Source of the DNA: Roseibium alexandrii DFL-11
GTDB lineage: Bacteria > Pseudomonadota > Alphaproteobacteria > Rhizobiales > Stappiaceae
NCBI RefSeq assembly: GCF_000158095.2
Contig: NZ_CM011002.1
Span: 4,010,703 to 4,074,702 of the forward strand
Length of the DNA stretch: 64,000 bases
Reading direction: 5' to 3'
Part shown: one piece after another, positions 47,990-56,331 of the stretch
How positions within the stretch are numbered: position 1 is the first letter of the stretch
How the letters are laid out: the number at the start of each line of letters is the position of its first letter
The notes under the pieces: model-generated
Told to the model about the DNA's origin: nothing
The model's database searches: none
Seen by the model: the letters and a program-made list of their open reading frames with translations, nothing else
Position numbers and translations under genes: made by a program

Positions 47990-48012
47990 GTGCGGGCGCT
48001 CAGCACCCGCAC
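47990..48012 (-). terminator. Hairpin after the OmpA-family gene
   Basis: A stem GTGCGGG / CCCGCAC with a 9-nt loop starts 9 nt beyond the OmpA-family stop on the minus strand. There is no U-tract, so termination is only suggested. Confidence 0.4.
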
Positions 48013-48021
48013 CACAATAAC

Positions 48022-48603
48022 TTAGTTATAGCCCATATTGATGAGTTGTACCCGACGGTTTACGGCGGCAAACGGGTCGGCCGGATCGCGCAATTGCTCT
48101 TCGCCAAGACCAACCGAGAAGAGGGTGGAGCCCGGCACCTGGAAAGTCGTCACCAGGGCCTCACGAATGGCTTGGGCGCGCCGTTGCGACAGTTCCAGAT
48201 TGTATGTCCGGTCTCCCTTGGCGTCGGTATGACCGACGATGAAGAACGTCTGGCCTTGAAGGTAGGGTGTGTGAAGTGCATCGGCGATCAAGCCAACGGC
48301 TTCATAGGACTCTGGCCGGATGCGCGCTGAATCGAAGTCAAACGTGATTTCGATGTTGAACTGGCGCAAGGACGCGAGCTGCTGATACATCGGAATGGTT
48401 TGCGGCGAATCGGCGCCCGGATACTTCTGAATGTTTTCCAGAGCGGCGCGCTGCAGCGCATCCGCGCTTACTTCCACTTTTTCCTGAGCGCCTTGTAGTG
48501 AGTTGATGATCTGATTGCGGCTCAGTTCAGTTTGGGCGCTGGCAAGTGTTGTAGAGAAGCAAAGTGCACATGCGGCAGCGCTGGCAAAAAACAGGTTTTT
48601 CAT
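48022..48603 (-). CDS. OmpA family protein
   Basis: 193 residues. The signal peptide is about 1-23 (FFASAAACALCFSTTLASAQ). The OmpA C-like peptidoglycan-binding domain (about 78-190) contains ITFDFDSARIRPESYEAVGLIADAL, FFIVGHTDAKGDRTYNLELSQRRAQAIREAL and DPFAAVNRRVQLIN. There is no beta-barrel, so it is probably a periplasmic or lipid-free peptidoglycan-associated protein. It is 21 nt downstream of the Cys-rich repeat gene, so the two form an operon. Confidence 0.9.
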   Translation of the reverse strand: MKNLFFASAAACALCFSTTLASAQTELSRNQIINSLQGAQEKVEVSADALQRAALENIQKYPGADSPQTIPMYQQLASLRQFNIEITFDFDSARIRPESYEAVGLIADALHTPYLQGQTFFIVGHTDAKGDRTYNLELSQRRAQAIREALVTTFQVPGSTLFSVGLGEEQLRDPADPFAAVNRRVQLINMGYN

Positions 48604-48624
48604 AAAAAGTCTCCTTAACCCGGC

Positions 48625-49044
48625 TTAGCGGTATCCAGCGAGGTCAATCGCAGTGTTGCATTTTGCGCTGACCGACGGCTGCGCCTTCAGGAGGCATCGC
48701 AGGATGTGACCGGCACCAGGTTTGACGCCTTTGCAGAATTGGGTGGCGTCTCGAGCGCACAGATCCGGCGCTGCCTTTTGAGCTGCGAGACGTTCGGCAA
48801 TCAAGTTTGCTACAACGACGCGGTCTGCATTGCATTTCTGCGAAACCTTGGCCTGGTTTTGATCGAGGCACTGACCAATGCCGTTATTGGCGAGAGTGGC
48901 TGATTTGCAATACTTGTCGATGTCTGAACCGCAACTCCCTGCGAGGATCTTGATGGCATCGGCAAACCCGACGGTCTGCGCCTGTGCCGTCATGCCGGCA
49001 GCGAAAATCATTCCCGCCGCAACAGCGCTTAGCAAATATTTCAT
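48625..49044 (-). CDS. Exported cysteine-rich repeat protein
   Basis: 139 residues with a signal peptide (about 1-23, AAGMIFAAGMTAQAQ). The mature part holds two copies of the pattern C-x7-C-x12-C-x11-C (first copy starting SCGSDIDKYC, second LCARDATQFC). This matches the eukaryotic-type Cys-rich GLG1 repeat also found in bacteria. The eight cysteines probably form disulfides in the periplasm. Function is unknown; the following OmpA-domain gene suggests an envelope role. Confidence 0.85.
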   Translation of the reverse strand: MKYLLSAVAAGMIFAAGMTAQAQTVGFADAIKILAGSCGSDIDKYCKSATLANNGIGQCLDQNQAKVSQKCNADRVVVANLIAERLAAQKAAPDLCARDATQFCKGVKPGAGHILRCLLKAQPSVSAKCNTAIDLAGYR

Positions 49045-49218
49045 TTCTTAGGGTCTCCCAGCTCGAAGAACTTTCCGATACGGCAGATAGTTTCAGGACA
49101 ACGTGGCTGCTGCAAGTAGCCTTTTGATATTTTTCGCATATCCGGTTCATGGCCGCGTTGCGCTTGACAGGTTCTCTCGAATGTCGTCAACCGTTCTAAA
49201 ACGGACCGGGACGGCCTT

Positions 49219-49668
49219 ATGACCATCAAACTTGAACTCAAACGCCTCGACAATGGGCGCGACTTGCCTTTGCCTGCCTACCAAAGCGATTTGGCCGCAG
49301 GCCTCGATCTGCTTGCAGCTGTGGACGACGGTCTGACGCTGCAACCTGGAAGCCGGGCGCTGGTGCCTACCGGCTTGGCGATGGCGTTGCCGGCAGGTTA
49401 CGAGGCCCAAGTGCGGCCGCGTTCGGGCCTTGCCGCGAAACACGGCGTCACAGTGCTTAATACGCCTGGTACGATCGATGCGGACTATCGCGGCGAAGTT
49501 AAAGTGATCCTGATTAATCTCGGTGATACGGCCTTTGAAATCTCCCGTGGCGATCGCATTGCCCAGATGGTGATTGCGCCGGTGCTGCAGGCTGAGATCG
49601 AGGAAGTCGAAATCCTGTCTGAAACAAGCCGGGGAACCGGCGGGTTTGGATCTACTGGACAGCGCTAA
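49219..49668 (+). CDS. dut: dUTP diphosphatase
   Basis: 149 residues. It hydrolyses dUTP to dUMP, keeping uracil out of DNA. All five trimeric dUTPase motifs are seen: [53 protein letters not shown] and [10 protein letters not shown]. The ATG at 49219 has a weak site (ACGGCCTT). It is 24 nt ahead of the HAD phosphatase gene. Confidence 0.96.
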   Translation: MTIKLELKRLDNGRDLPLPAYQSDLAAGLDLLAAVDDGLTLQPGSRALVPTGLAMALPAGYEAQVRPRSGLAAKHGVTVLNTPGTIDADYRGEVKVILINLGDTAFEISRGDRIAQMVIAPVLQAEIEEVEILSETSRGTGGFGSTGQR

Positions 49669-49692
49669 GGCCTGAGCACAAAGGGTTTTTCT

Positions 49693-50352
49693 ATGGATCC
49701 GAAACTTGTCATTTTCGATTGCGACGGCGTTCTGGTGGACACCGAACGGATGGTCAATGCCAGTCTCGCAGAAATGGTGACTGAGCTCGGCTATCCAATC
49801 GCTGGGCCAGAGTGTCAGCAGCGCTTCATGGGCCGGACCCTCGAAAACGTTAAAGAGATGGTCGAGGCGTTGACCGGCCGGACCCTTCCGAACGACTGGC
49901 CGGATCAGGTTCGGAAACGCGATCTGGAAGTGTTCGCAGCTGGCGTACCCGCCATTACTGGCATTGCTGATGTTTTGGATGAACTTGACCGGCGCAACGT
50001 GCCTTATTGTGTCGGTTCGTCCGGCAAGTACGCCAAGATGCGGACTACACTTGGCAGCTCGGGCTTGCTGCCTCGCCTTCAGGGCAAGCTTTTCTCTGCA
50101 GAAGACTGCGCCAATGGCAAGCCGGCGCCCGACGTTTTTCTTCTCGCTGCCAAGTCGATGGGATATCGGCCGGAAGACTGTACGGTCATTGAAGACAGTC
50201 TGCCCGGGGTGCAGGCTGCGCGGTCTGCCGGTATGGCTGTTTATGCGTATGTCGAAGATCCGGCCTGCGACCGTGAAGCGCTTGCAGATGCGGGTGCATA
50301 CCTCTTTGACAATATGGCTGCGTTACCAGGTTTGCTGTTTTCTAAGCCTTGA
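49693..50352 (+). CDS. HAD-superfamily phosphatase (beta-PGM/phosphatase-like)
   Basis: 219 residues. Motif I FDCDGVLVDTE (about 8-18), motif II VGSSGK, motif III Lys in CANGKPAPDVFL and motif IV VIEDSLPGVQAARSAG are intact, with a helical cap after motif I. These suit a small sugar- or glycol-phosphate phosphatase or a phosphomutase. The substrate is unresolved. It is close behind dut and ahead of cysK on the same strand. Confidence 0.9.
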   Translation: MDPKLVIFDCDGVLVDTERMVNASLAEMVTELGYPIAGPECQQRFMGRTLENVKEMVEALTGRTLPNDWPDQVRKRDLEVFAAGVPAITGIADVLDELDRRNVPYCVGSSGKYAKMRTTLGSSGLLPRLQGKLFSAEDCANGKPAPDVFLLAAKSMGYRPEDCTVIEDSLPGVQAARSAGMAVYAYVEDPACDREALADAGAYLFDNMAALPGLLFSKP

Positions 50353-50494
50353 GCATTTTGCGAAAAGGCATTTTACGAAGGGCGCGCTCTCTAGGGGTTC
50401 TTCCCCTTATATCTCCCGCGGTGCCGTACTATCTTGAAGTCACAATTTAGAAAGGTGCGATTGGCACTGCATTCGTTTTAGCTGGGAGACTTCA

Positions 50495-51454
50495 ATGACA
50501 ATCAAGACGCACGGGCGCGGCAAGATCTACTCCTCGATCACGGACACCATTGGCGATACACCACTGGTTCGTTTGGATCGTCTGGCGAATGCTCATGGTG
50601 TGAAAGCGACCCTTCTCGGCAAGCTTGAATTCTTCAATCCGATCGCAAGCGTCAAGGACCGTATTGGCGTTGCCATGATCGATGCCATGGAACGTGACGG
50701 CAAGATTGAAGCGGGCAAGACGACCCTTGTGGAGCCGACATCCGGCAACACCGGGATCGCGCTCGCCTTTGTGGCGGCGGCCAAGGGATATCGCCTCATT
50801 CTTGTTATGCCGGAAACGATGTCCGTGGAACGCCGCAAGATGTTCAAGATCCTGGGTGCAGAGCTGGAACTGACGGAAGGGGCCAAGGGCATGAAGGGCG
50901 CGATCGCCCGTGCAGAAGCGCTTCTTGGCGAGATTGACGGCGCCGTGATGCCACAACAGTTTGAAAACCCGGCCAATCCGGAAATTCACCGCAACACCAC
51001 AGCGGAAGAGATCTGGAACGATACCAGCGGTGCAGTTGATGTGTTTGTATCCGGCATTGGAACTGGTGGCACCATCACCGGCGTTTCGCAGGTTTTGAAA
51101 GACCGCAAGCCGGACCTGCATGTGGTGGCTGTTGAGCCGGAAGACAGCCCGATTCTCTCCGGAGGCCAGCCGGGTCCGCACAAGATCCAGGGCATCGGTG
51201 CGGGATTTGTACCGGGTGTGCTGGATACAGGTGTCTTCGATGAAATTGCCAAAGTGAGCAATGAAGATGCCTTTGCCATGGCGCGCGAAGTTGCGAAAAC
51301 AGAGGGAATTCCCGTCGGCATCTCTTCTGGCGCGGCTCTCTCTGCAGCGATCAAGGCTGGTCAGCGGGATGAGATGGCGGGCAAAACCATTGTTGTCATC
51401 ATCCCCTCATTTGCAGAACGCTATCTCTCAACTGCGCTTTTTGAAGGGCTTTGA
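50495..51454 (+). CDS. cysK: Cysteine synthase A (O-acetylserine sulfhydrylase)
   Basis: 319 residues. It makes cysteine from O-acetylserine and sulfide with PLP. Lys54 ([11 protein letters not shown]) is the Schiff-base lysine. [32 protein letters not shown] and [17 protein letters not shown] are further PLP and substrate motifs. The ATG follows GGGAGACTTCA. A 142-nt upstream gap contains an AT-rich CTTATATCT that may be the promoter. A bidirectional terminator separates it from rplT. Confidence 0.96.
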   Translation: MTIKTHGRGKIYSSITDTIGDTPLVRLDRLANAHGVKATLLGKLEFFNPIASVKDRIGVAMIDAMERDGKIEAGKTTLVEPTSGNTGIALAFVAAAKGYRLILVMPETMSVERRKMFKILGAELELTEGAKGMKGAIARAEALLGEIDGAVMPQQFENPANPEIHRNTTAEEIWNDTSGAVDVFVSGIGTGGTITGVSQVLKDRKPDLHVVAVEPEDSPILSGGQPGPHKIQGIGAGFVPGVLDTGVFDEIAKVSNEDAFAMAREVAKTEGIPVGISSGAALSAAIKAGQRDEMAGKTIVVIIPSFAERYLSTALFEGL

Positions 51455-51576
51455 GCGTAGTTCCGTCTCGGCGTCATGTTCGGACTTGTTCCGAAGGTCC
51501 ATAAGTTATCCAAAACATGTGCCCATGACCTAAAGACGAGGATGGCGCGGACCGGAATGAGACTGATCCTCAAAAG

Positions 51577-51608
51577 AAAAGCGCGGTCCCGAAAGACCGC
51601 GCTTTTTT
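51577..51608. terminator. Bidirectional terminator cysK / rplT
   Basis: A perfect 12-bp stem AAAAGCGCGGTC / GACCGCGCTTTT with loop CCGAAA (51577-51606) has T-runs on both strands. It lies about 120 nt after cysK and 25 nt after rplT. Confidence 0.92.
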
Positions 51609-51632
51609 AATTCCGGTTAAGTTCAGAAGAAC

Positions 51633-51992
51633 TTAAGCAGCCAGGGCACCTTGCGCCTGGTCAACCAGAGCCTTGAACGCATCCGGCTGGCTGATGGCGA
51701 GGTCGGACAGAACCTTGCGGTCGACTTCGATACCGGCCTTGTTCAGGCCGTTGATGAAGGTGCCGTAGGTCATGCCGTGCTGGCGGGTTGCCGCGTTGAT
51801 GCGCTGGATCCACAAAGAGCGGAAATTACGCTTCTTGGCCTTGCGGTCGCGATAAGCGTATTGACCCGCTTTTTCGACGGCCTGCTTGGCAACGCGGATA
51901 GTGTTCTTGCGGCGGCCATAGTAACCTTTGGCAGCCTTCAAAACTTTCTTGTGACGAGCGTGGGCGGTAACGCCCCTTTTGACGCGTGACAT
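51633..51992 (-). CDS. rplT: 50S ribosomal protein L20
   Basis: 119 residues. [42 protein letters not shown] and the end region [20 protein letters not shown] are L20, essential for early 50S assembly. It is 26 nt downstream of rpmI. The common partners infC upstream and pheST downstream are missing here; transcription ends at the terminator just after the gene. Confidence 0.97.
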   Translation of the reverse strand: MSRVKRGVTAHARHKKVLKAAKGYYGRRKNTIRVAKQAVEKAGQYAYRDRKAKKRNFRSLWIQRINAATRQHGMTYGTFINGLNKAGIEVDRKVLSDLAISQPDAFKALVDQAQGALAA

Positions 51993-52018
51993 TAGGTGAT
52001 CTCCTTAAGGGGCTGGCG

Positions 52019-52216
52019 TTATGCGTAGGGCAGGAACTGTTTCACGACCTTGGCATCCTGATCGCTCAACGTGGTTGTGCCACGGGCGTTGCGGATGAAC
52101 TTGTTCGAGCGTTTGATCATGCCATGACGCTTGCCGGCCTGGGCGCATTTCACCTTGCCGCCTGCAGTCACTTTAAAGCGCTTTTTAGCGCCGGATTTCG
52201 TCTTCAGCTTGGGCAT
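52019..52216 (-). CDS. rpmI: 50S ribosomal protein L35
   Basis: 65 residues. [23 protein letters not shown] and [15 protein letters not shown] are diagnostic for L35. ATG 52216 follows GAAAGGATGCAAA; the frame stays open upstream but is not part of the protein. First gene of the rpmI-rplT pair. Its promoter must lie in 52217-52500. Confidence 0.96.
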   Translation of the reverse strand: MPKLKTKSGAKKRFKVTAGGKVKCAQAGKRHGMIKRSNKFIRNARGTTTLSDQDAKVVKQFLPYA

Positions 52217-52688
52217 TTTGCATCCTTTCTTTGGCGTGCCCGCAAGCGGGCACTTCATTGTTGGTGCATTCAGAGCCGACACGGCATGCCCTTGGTTGTT
52301 TTGAATGGTCCTGCGCCGGAACGCAAAAATCCAGTCCAAAACGAGCCGGACGACTCTGGACCGGGCGCTTATATGGGAGGTTTTGGGCAAAAGCAACCGG
52401 AAAGGGGTGCTGTTTTCGCAAGTCCGGTGACGACTTTTTAAACCATCGCAGTCAGGTACCCCGGCCCGAACTATTCATAGAAAGAGACTGGCGATAGCCA
52501 AATCGGAAAGTAGAAATCTACACATAGTTGAAAAGAACGAGCTTACAGATATTTAGTGATATTGCTATTAATATCAATATTAGAATATTTTTTCCTCTAT
52601 AAGTTGTTTATATTGCCGTAAAAATCTATCATGAGTAGAGTTTAACTGTATTTTATACGCATGTTGATCAAATCGGTGTTTCATAGAT
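52217..52688. other. Long intergenic region with an AT-rich segment
   Basis: About 470 nt without a gene. The first 280 nt match the surroundings and should hold the rpmI promoter. By hand count 52501-52680 is 50 of 180 G+C (28%), against roughly 55-60% in flanking genes. This marks the left edge of a foreign patch that continues into the sulfotransferase gene. No transposase, inverted repeat ends or tRNA were seen. Confidence 0.7.
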
Positions 52689-53318
52689 ATGTCGCAACCA
52701 ACACTTGCTTTTAAATCACTCCGAAATCCAAACATCTGTGACAAACGAAAACTGATTTTTGTCCATAACCCGAAGGCCGCGGGGAAAAGTTTTCGAAAGT
52801 GGTTGGGCTTTGAGGGCCGAATAAATCATGGGTTTCCGAGTTATGACACACCGGTCAATCTTTGGGACGAATACACAGTTATTGTATGCGTCCGTGAACC
52901 GATAAAACGTGCATTGTCACTCTATAAATTTATGACGCATGAATCGTATCAGGGAACAATGTTGAAAGCGTTCCCTGACATCCATTCCTATGATCCGCTA
53001 ACTTTTTTCACCACGATTATGGCCCGTCAGCGACTGTTTCTAGCCAAGCAATACAAGTACACTCATCATTTTGGATCGAACAAAGAGCCAGACTATGTTT
53101 TGCGAGTCGAAGATCTGGATGTAAGCGAGATCGCCGACCGTTTTAGCATTTCCGATCCCTTCCCTTGGGAAAATTCGGGCAAGAACTCAGAGCTGGTTGA
53201 GCTTGAAGAAGATCTGTACTGGTATCTAGTGAACCACTTCAAAGCTGACTATTTCTTCTTTGGGTATCGGCCGAAACCATATGACGAATTCATGGATACT
53301 CAAAAACTTGCCGCCTGA
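52689..53318 (+). CDS. Sulfotransferase family 2-like protein
   Basis: 209 residues. FVHNPKAAGKSFRKWL (24-39) is the 5'-phosphosulfate loop of PAPS-dependent sulfotransferases (usually HIPKTAGTS). VCVREPIKRALSLYKF (67-82) is the 3'-phosphate-binding motif. Such enzymes sulfate carbohydrates or lipids, often cell-surface glycans. Composition is well below the neighbours (two sampled 60-nt lines give 38% and 43% G+C), and an AT-rich leader precedes it, pointing to recent transfer. It stands alone. The acceptor is unknown. Confidence 0.85.
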   Translation: MSQPTLAFKSLRNPNICDKRKLIFVHNPKAAGKSFRKWLGFEGRINHGFPSYDTPVNLWDEYTVIVCVREPIKRALSLYKFMTHESYQGTMLKAFPDIHSYDPLTFFTTIMARQRLFLAKQYKYTHHFGSNKEPDYVLRVEDLDVSEIADRFSISDPFPWENSGKNSELVELEEDLYWYLVNHFKADYFFFGYRPKPYDEFMDTQKLAA

Positions 53319-53338
53319 GGTGAAAGGGCTAGACGTCA

Positions 53339-53370
53339 GCAGGAAACTGAGAGTTTGCTCTTATTCCTGC
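53339..53370 (+). terminator. Hairpin after the sulfotransferase gene
   Basis: Arms GCAGGAA...GAGAG and CTCTT...TTCCTGC form a two-part stem 20 nt after the stop. The T-tract is weak (CGACTTTCC), so it is a probable but not certain terminator. Confidence 0.45.
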
Positions 53371-53456
53371 GACTTTCCAAAAAGAAGCAATTACTGTGAA
53401 GAATTGTTGCAGACCTGAGACCAGCTTGGGTTTTAGACAGTACGCTGCGTGGCATC

Positions 53457-53675
53457 TTGGCGTTGTTCAATCGGTCTTCGACATCGCCGGGAGTGCTCGT
53501 TGCAAGAGATTTGAAGCGCGGGAGCCTAATTGATCTATTTCCTGACTATGCTTGCGCGGCAGCATCTTTTGAAACCGCGGCCTGGTTGGTTTACCCGAGC
53601 CGCTCGTACCTGCCGCAAAAGGTTCGGGCGATGATCGACTTTCTAAGGGAGAAATATGGGCGGCCAGTAAGCTAG
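53457..53675 (+). pseudogene. Remnant of a LysR-family regulator (C-terminus only)
   Basis: About 60 residues (SPGVLVARDLKRGSLIDLFPDY...WLVYPSRSYLPQKVRAMIDFLREKYG) match the end of the LysR substrate-binding domain, where G.LV.LLPDY and VYPS..LP.KVR.FIDFL are typical. The helix-turn-helix and most of the ligand domain are missing, and no matching sequence was seen in the other frames just upstream. It lies directly after the foreign sulfotransferase patch, so the gene was probably truncated when that DNA arrived. Confidence 0.7.
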
Positions 53676-53689
53676 CCGCCCGATGTCGT

Positions 53690-54682
53690 TTAGGCGTTCA
53701 CGTCGACGACAACACGGCCTTTGACCTGGCCTTTCAGGATGTCCTTGCCAAGGCCTGGCAGGTCTTCGAGGGTCGCCGGGTGGATCATGCCGTGCAGCTT
53801 GTCGAGCGGCAGGTCCTTGGCGATCCGCTGCCACGCACGGACACGGTCGTCATAAGGACGCATGACGCTGTCGATGCCGAGGAGGTTCACGCCGCGCAGG
53901 ATGAACGGGATGACGCTGGCTGGAAGGTTCGCTCCACCGGCAAGACCGATAGTGGCGACCGAGCAGCCGTACTTCATCTGTCCGAGGATGCGGGCGAGCA
54001 TGTCACCGCCAACGGCATCAATCGCGCCGGCCCAGACCTCTTTCTCCAGTGGACGCTTGATGGTTTCGGCAACGTCATCCCGCGGAACGATGGCACGGGC
54101 GCCCAAGGATTTCAGGTAGTCCCAAGTGCTTTCGCGGCCGGTGACTGCATGCACCTCATAGCCAAGGTTTGCGAGAATGGCGACGGCGACTGAGCCAACA
54201 CCGCCCGCAGCACCTGTGACCAGAACCGGACCGTTTTCCGGTTTCAAGCCATGATCTTCAAGTGCCATAACGGCAAGCATCGCTGTGAAACCGGCTGTAC
54301 CGACCGCCATTGCATCGCGTGTGGTGAGGCCATCCGGCAACGGCACAAGCCATTCGCCCTTGACGCTTGCCTTCTGGGCATAGCCGCCCCACCAGACTTC
54401 TCCGACGCGCCAGCCGGTTAAAACGACCTTATCGCCCGGCTTGTACCATTCGTCAGAGGACTCATCGACGGTGCCGGCGAAATCGATGCCGGGGACATGC
54501 GGATAGTCCTTGACCAGACCGCCACCCGGTCCAACACAAAGGCCGTCCTTGTAGTTCAAGGTCGAGTATTCAACCGCAACCGTAACATTGCCGTCCGGCA
54601 ACTGGTTTTCGTCGATTTCCTTGACGGCGGCGCTGGTTTTGCCTTCTTCGTTCTTGTCGACAACAAGTGCTTTGAAAGTCAT
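53690..54682 (-). CDS. acuI: Acryloyl-CoA reductase (NADPH), AcuI type
   Basis: 330 residues of the YhdH/AcuI branch of medium-chain dehydrogenases. LNYKDGLCVGPGGGLVKDYPHVPGIDFAGTV near the N-terminus, VVLTGWRVGEVWWGGYAQKA, VTGAAGGVGSVAVAIL (NADPH site) and VATIGLAGGANLPASVIPFILRGVNLLGIDSV are characteristic; there are no zinc ligands. AcuI reduces toxic acryloyl-CoA to propionyl-CoA in DMSP breakdown. It is the last gene of the operon, 14 nt after the CoA ligase. Confidence 0.92.
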   Translation of the reverse strand: MTFKALVVDKNEEGKTSAAVKEIDENQLPDGNVTVAVEYSTLNYKDGLCVGPGGGLVKDYPHVPGIDFAGTVDESSDEWYKPGDKVVLTGWRVGEVWWGGYAQKASVKGEWLVPLPDGLTTRDAMAVGTAGFTAMLAVMALEDHGLKPENGPVLVTGAAGGVGSVAVAILANLGYEVHAVTGRESTWDYLKSLGARAIVPRDDVAETIKRPLEKEVWAGAIDAVGGDMLARILGQMKYGCSVATIGLAGGANLPASVIPFILRGVNLLGIDSVMRPYDDRVRAWQRIAKDLPLDKLHGMIHPATLEDLPGLGKDILKGQVKGRVVVDVNA

Positions 54683-54696
54683 GTGAAATATCCCTG

Positions 54697-56331
54697 TTAT
54701 GCGGTTTCACTTGAGAGTGTCCGGGCCTCTTGCCGCAGGACGAATTTCTGGATTTTGCCGGTTGCCGTTTTTGGCAGCTCGGTAAAGACGATTTTCTTCG
54801 GCCGCTTGAAACCGGCCATGTTCTGCCGGCAGAAGGCGATCAGGCTGTCTTCGGTTTCCTGGCTGCCTTCTTTGAGCTCGACAAAGGCGCAAGGGACTTC
54901 GCCCCACTTTTCGTCGGGCAGGGCGACCACGGCGGCGAGGACTACATCCGGGTGGCGGTGCAGCACCCCCTCAACCTCTACGGAAGAGATGTTTTCACCG
55001 CCTGAAATGATGACATCCTTCAGCCGGTCGCGGATCTGTACATATCCGTTTTCGTGCCGAACAGCCGCGTCGCCTGATTGGAAGTGGCCACCGGAAAACG
55101 CTTCATCTGTAGCTTCCCGGTTTTTGTAGTAGCCTTTCATGACGGTGTTGCCGCGAATGACGATCTCGCCCTGCGTTTCACCATCCCAGGGCACAGGCTC
55201 GCCGCTTTCCCGGTCGATCACATCAACGCTCTCGGTCATTGGGAAGCCAACGCCTTGCCAGGACTGAAGCTCGGCCTGCTCGTCGGCGGAAAGGTCGTCC
55301 CATTCCTCGCGCCACAGGCATTGGGCAACATGGCCGTAGGTTTCGGTAAGGCCATAGACCTGCATCACTTCAAAACCGAGCGCCTTTGTTGCCGCCAGAA
55401 CGGCTGCCGGCGGCGGCGCACCTGCAGTCATGATCTTAACTTTGCCCGGCGAAGATGTACGGTCTGCCTCTGGCGTGTTGACCAGCATGGAGAGCACGAT
55501 GGGCGCACCGCCCAAATGGGTCACCTGATGCTTGGCGATGAGGTCGAACACGGCGGCGCCAGTCACCTGCCGGATGCAAATGATCGTGCCGGCCATCAAG
55601 GTCATCGTCCAGGCATGACACCAGCCGTTGCAGTGGAACATGGGCACGGAATAGAGATAGACCGGATGGCGCGGTAGCTCCCACGCGATTGGCGTACCCA
55701 TCGCCATGAGATAAGCGCCGCGATGGTGATAGACGACGCCCTTCGGCCGGCCTGACGTGCCGGAGGTATAGTTCAGCGCGAGGGCTTGCCATTCATCTGC
55801 TGGCCCTTGCCAGGGAAAGTCAGGATCGCCGCTGCTCACCAGACCTTCGAATACCTCGTCGCCGATCAGATTGCCGCCGGGGCCGTCTGGGTCGGCAATG
55901 TTGATGACCGGCAGAGGCTTGCCGTTGATGTCGAATGCTTGAGAGATCACGCCGGAAAAGGCGGTGTCCGCGATCACCAGTTTGGCATCACTGTGCTCAA
56001 GGATGTAGGCGACCGTCTCCGGTTCGAGGCGGGTGTTGATCGTGTTGAGTACCGCGCCGGTCAGCGGAACCGCATAGTGAAGCTCAAACAGTTCCGGTGT
56101 GTTCGCCGCCATCACAGAAACCGTGTCGCCAGGCCCGATGCCACGCTGTTTGAGGCTCGAAGCGATCCGGCGCACCCGCTCCAGAACGTTGGACCAGGTG
56201 TAGTGGCGCTCATTATAGACAACAGCCAGCCGGTCCGGGAACAGTGCCGCTGTCCGCTCCAGAAAAGAGAGCGGTGATAGCGGCACGTGGTTGGCGGTTT
56301 GCGGCGGCAGAGCCTCGTAATGGTCTCTCAC
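54697..56331 (-). CDS. dmdB: Acyl-CoA ligase, probable 3-methylmercaptopropionyl-CoA ligase
   Basis: 544 residues of the ANL adenylating superfamily. LNYTSGTSGRPKGVVYHHRG is the P-loop, QVYGLTETYGH motif A5, DRLKDVIISGGENISS the hinge, and PKTATGKIQK holds the catalytic Lys. By position between dmdA and acuI it is best read as DmdB, which activates methylmercaptopropionate made by DmdA. The gene family alone also allows medium-chain acyl-CoA ligase. GTG 56331 overlaps the dmdA stop (GTGA), a coupled start; the frame is open further up only through dmdA. Confidence 0.85.
   Translation of the reverse strand: MRDHYEALPPQTANHVPLSPLSFLERTAALFPDRLAVVYNERHYTWSNVLERVRRIASSLKQRGIGPGDTVSVMAANTPELFELHYAVPLTGAVLNTINTRLEPETVAYILEHSDAKLVIADTAFSGVISQAFDINGKPLPVINIADPDGPGGNLIGDEVFEGLVSSGDPDFPWQGPADEWQALALNYTSGTSGRPKGVVYHHRGAYLMAMGTPIAWELPRHPVYLYSVPMFHCNGWCHAWTMTLMAGTIICIRQVTGAAVFDLIAKHQVTHLGGAPIVLSMLVNTPEADRTSSPGKVKIMTAGAPPPAAVLAATKALGFEVMQVYGLTETYGHVAQCLWREEWDDLSADEQAELQSWQGVGFPMTESVDVIDRESGEPVPWDGETQGEIVIRGNTVMKGYYKNREATDEAFSGGHFQSGDAAVRHENGYVQIRDRLKDVIISGGENISSVEVEGVLHRHPDVVLAAVVALPDEKWGEVPCAFVELKEGSQETEDSLIAFCRQNMAGFKRPKKIVFTELPKTATGKIQKFVLRQEARTLSSETA

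Noticed and set aside
52217..52688. tRNA or integrase marking the foreign patch
   Set aside because: No cloverleaf-like sequence, CCA end or integrase-like frame was found around the AT-rich segment.
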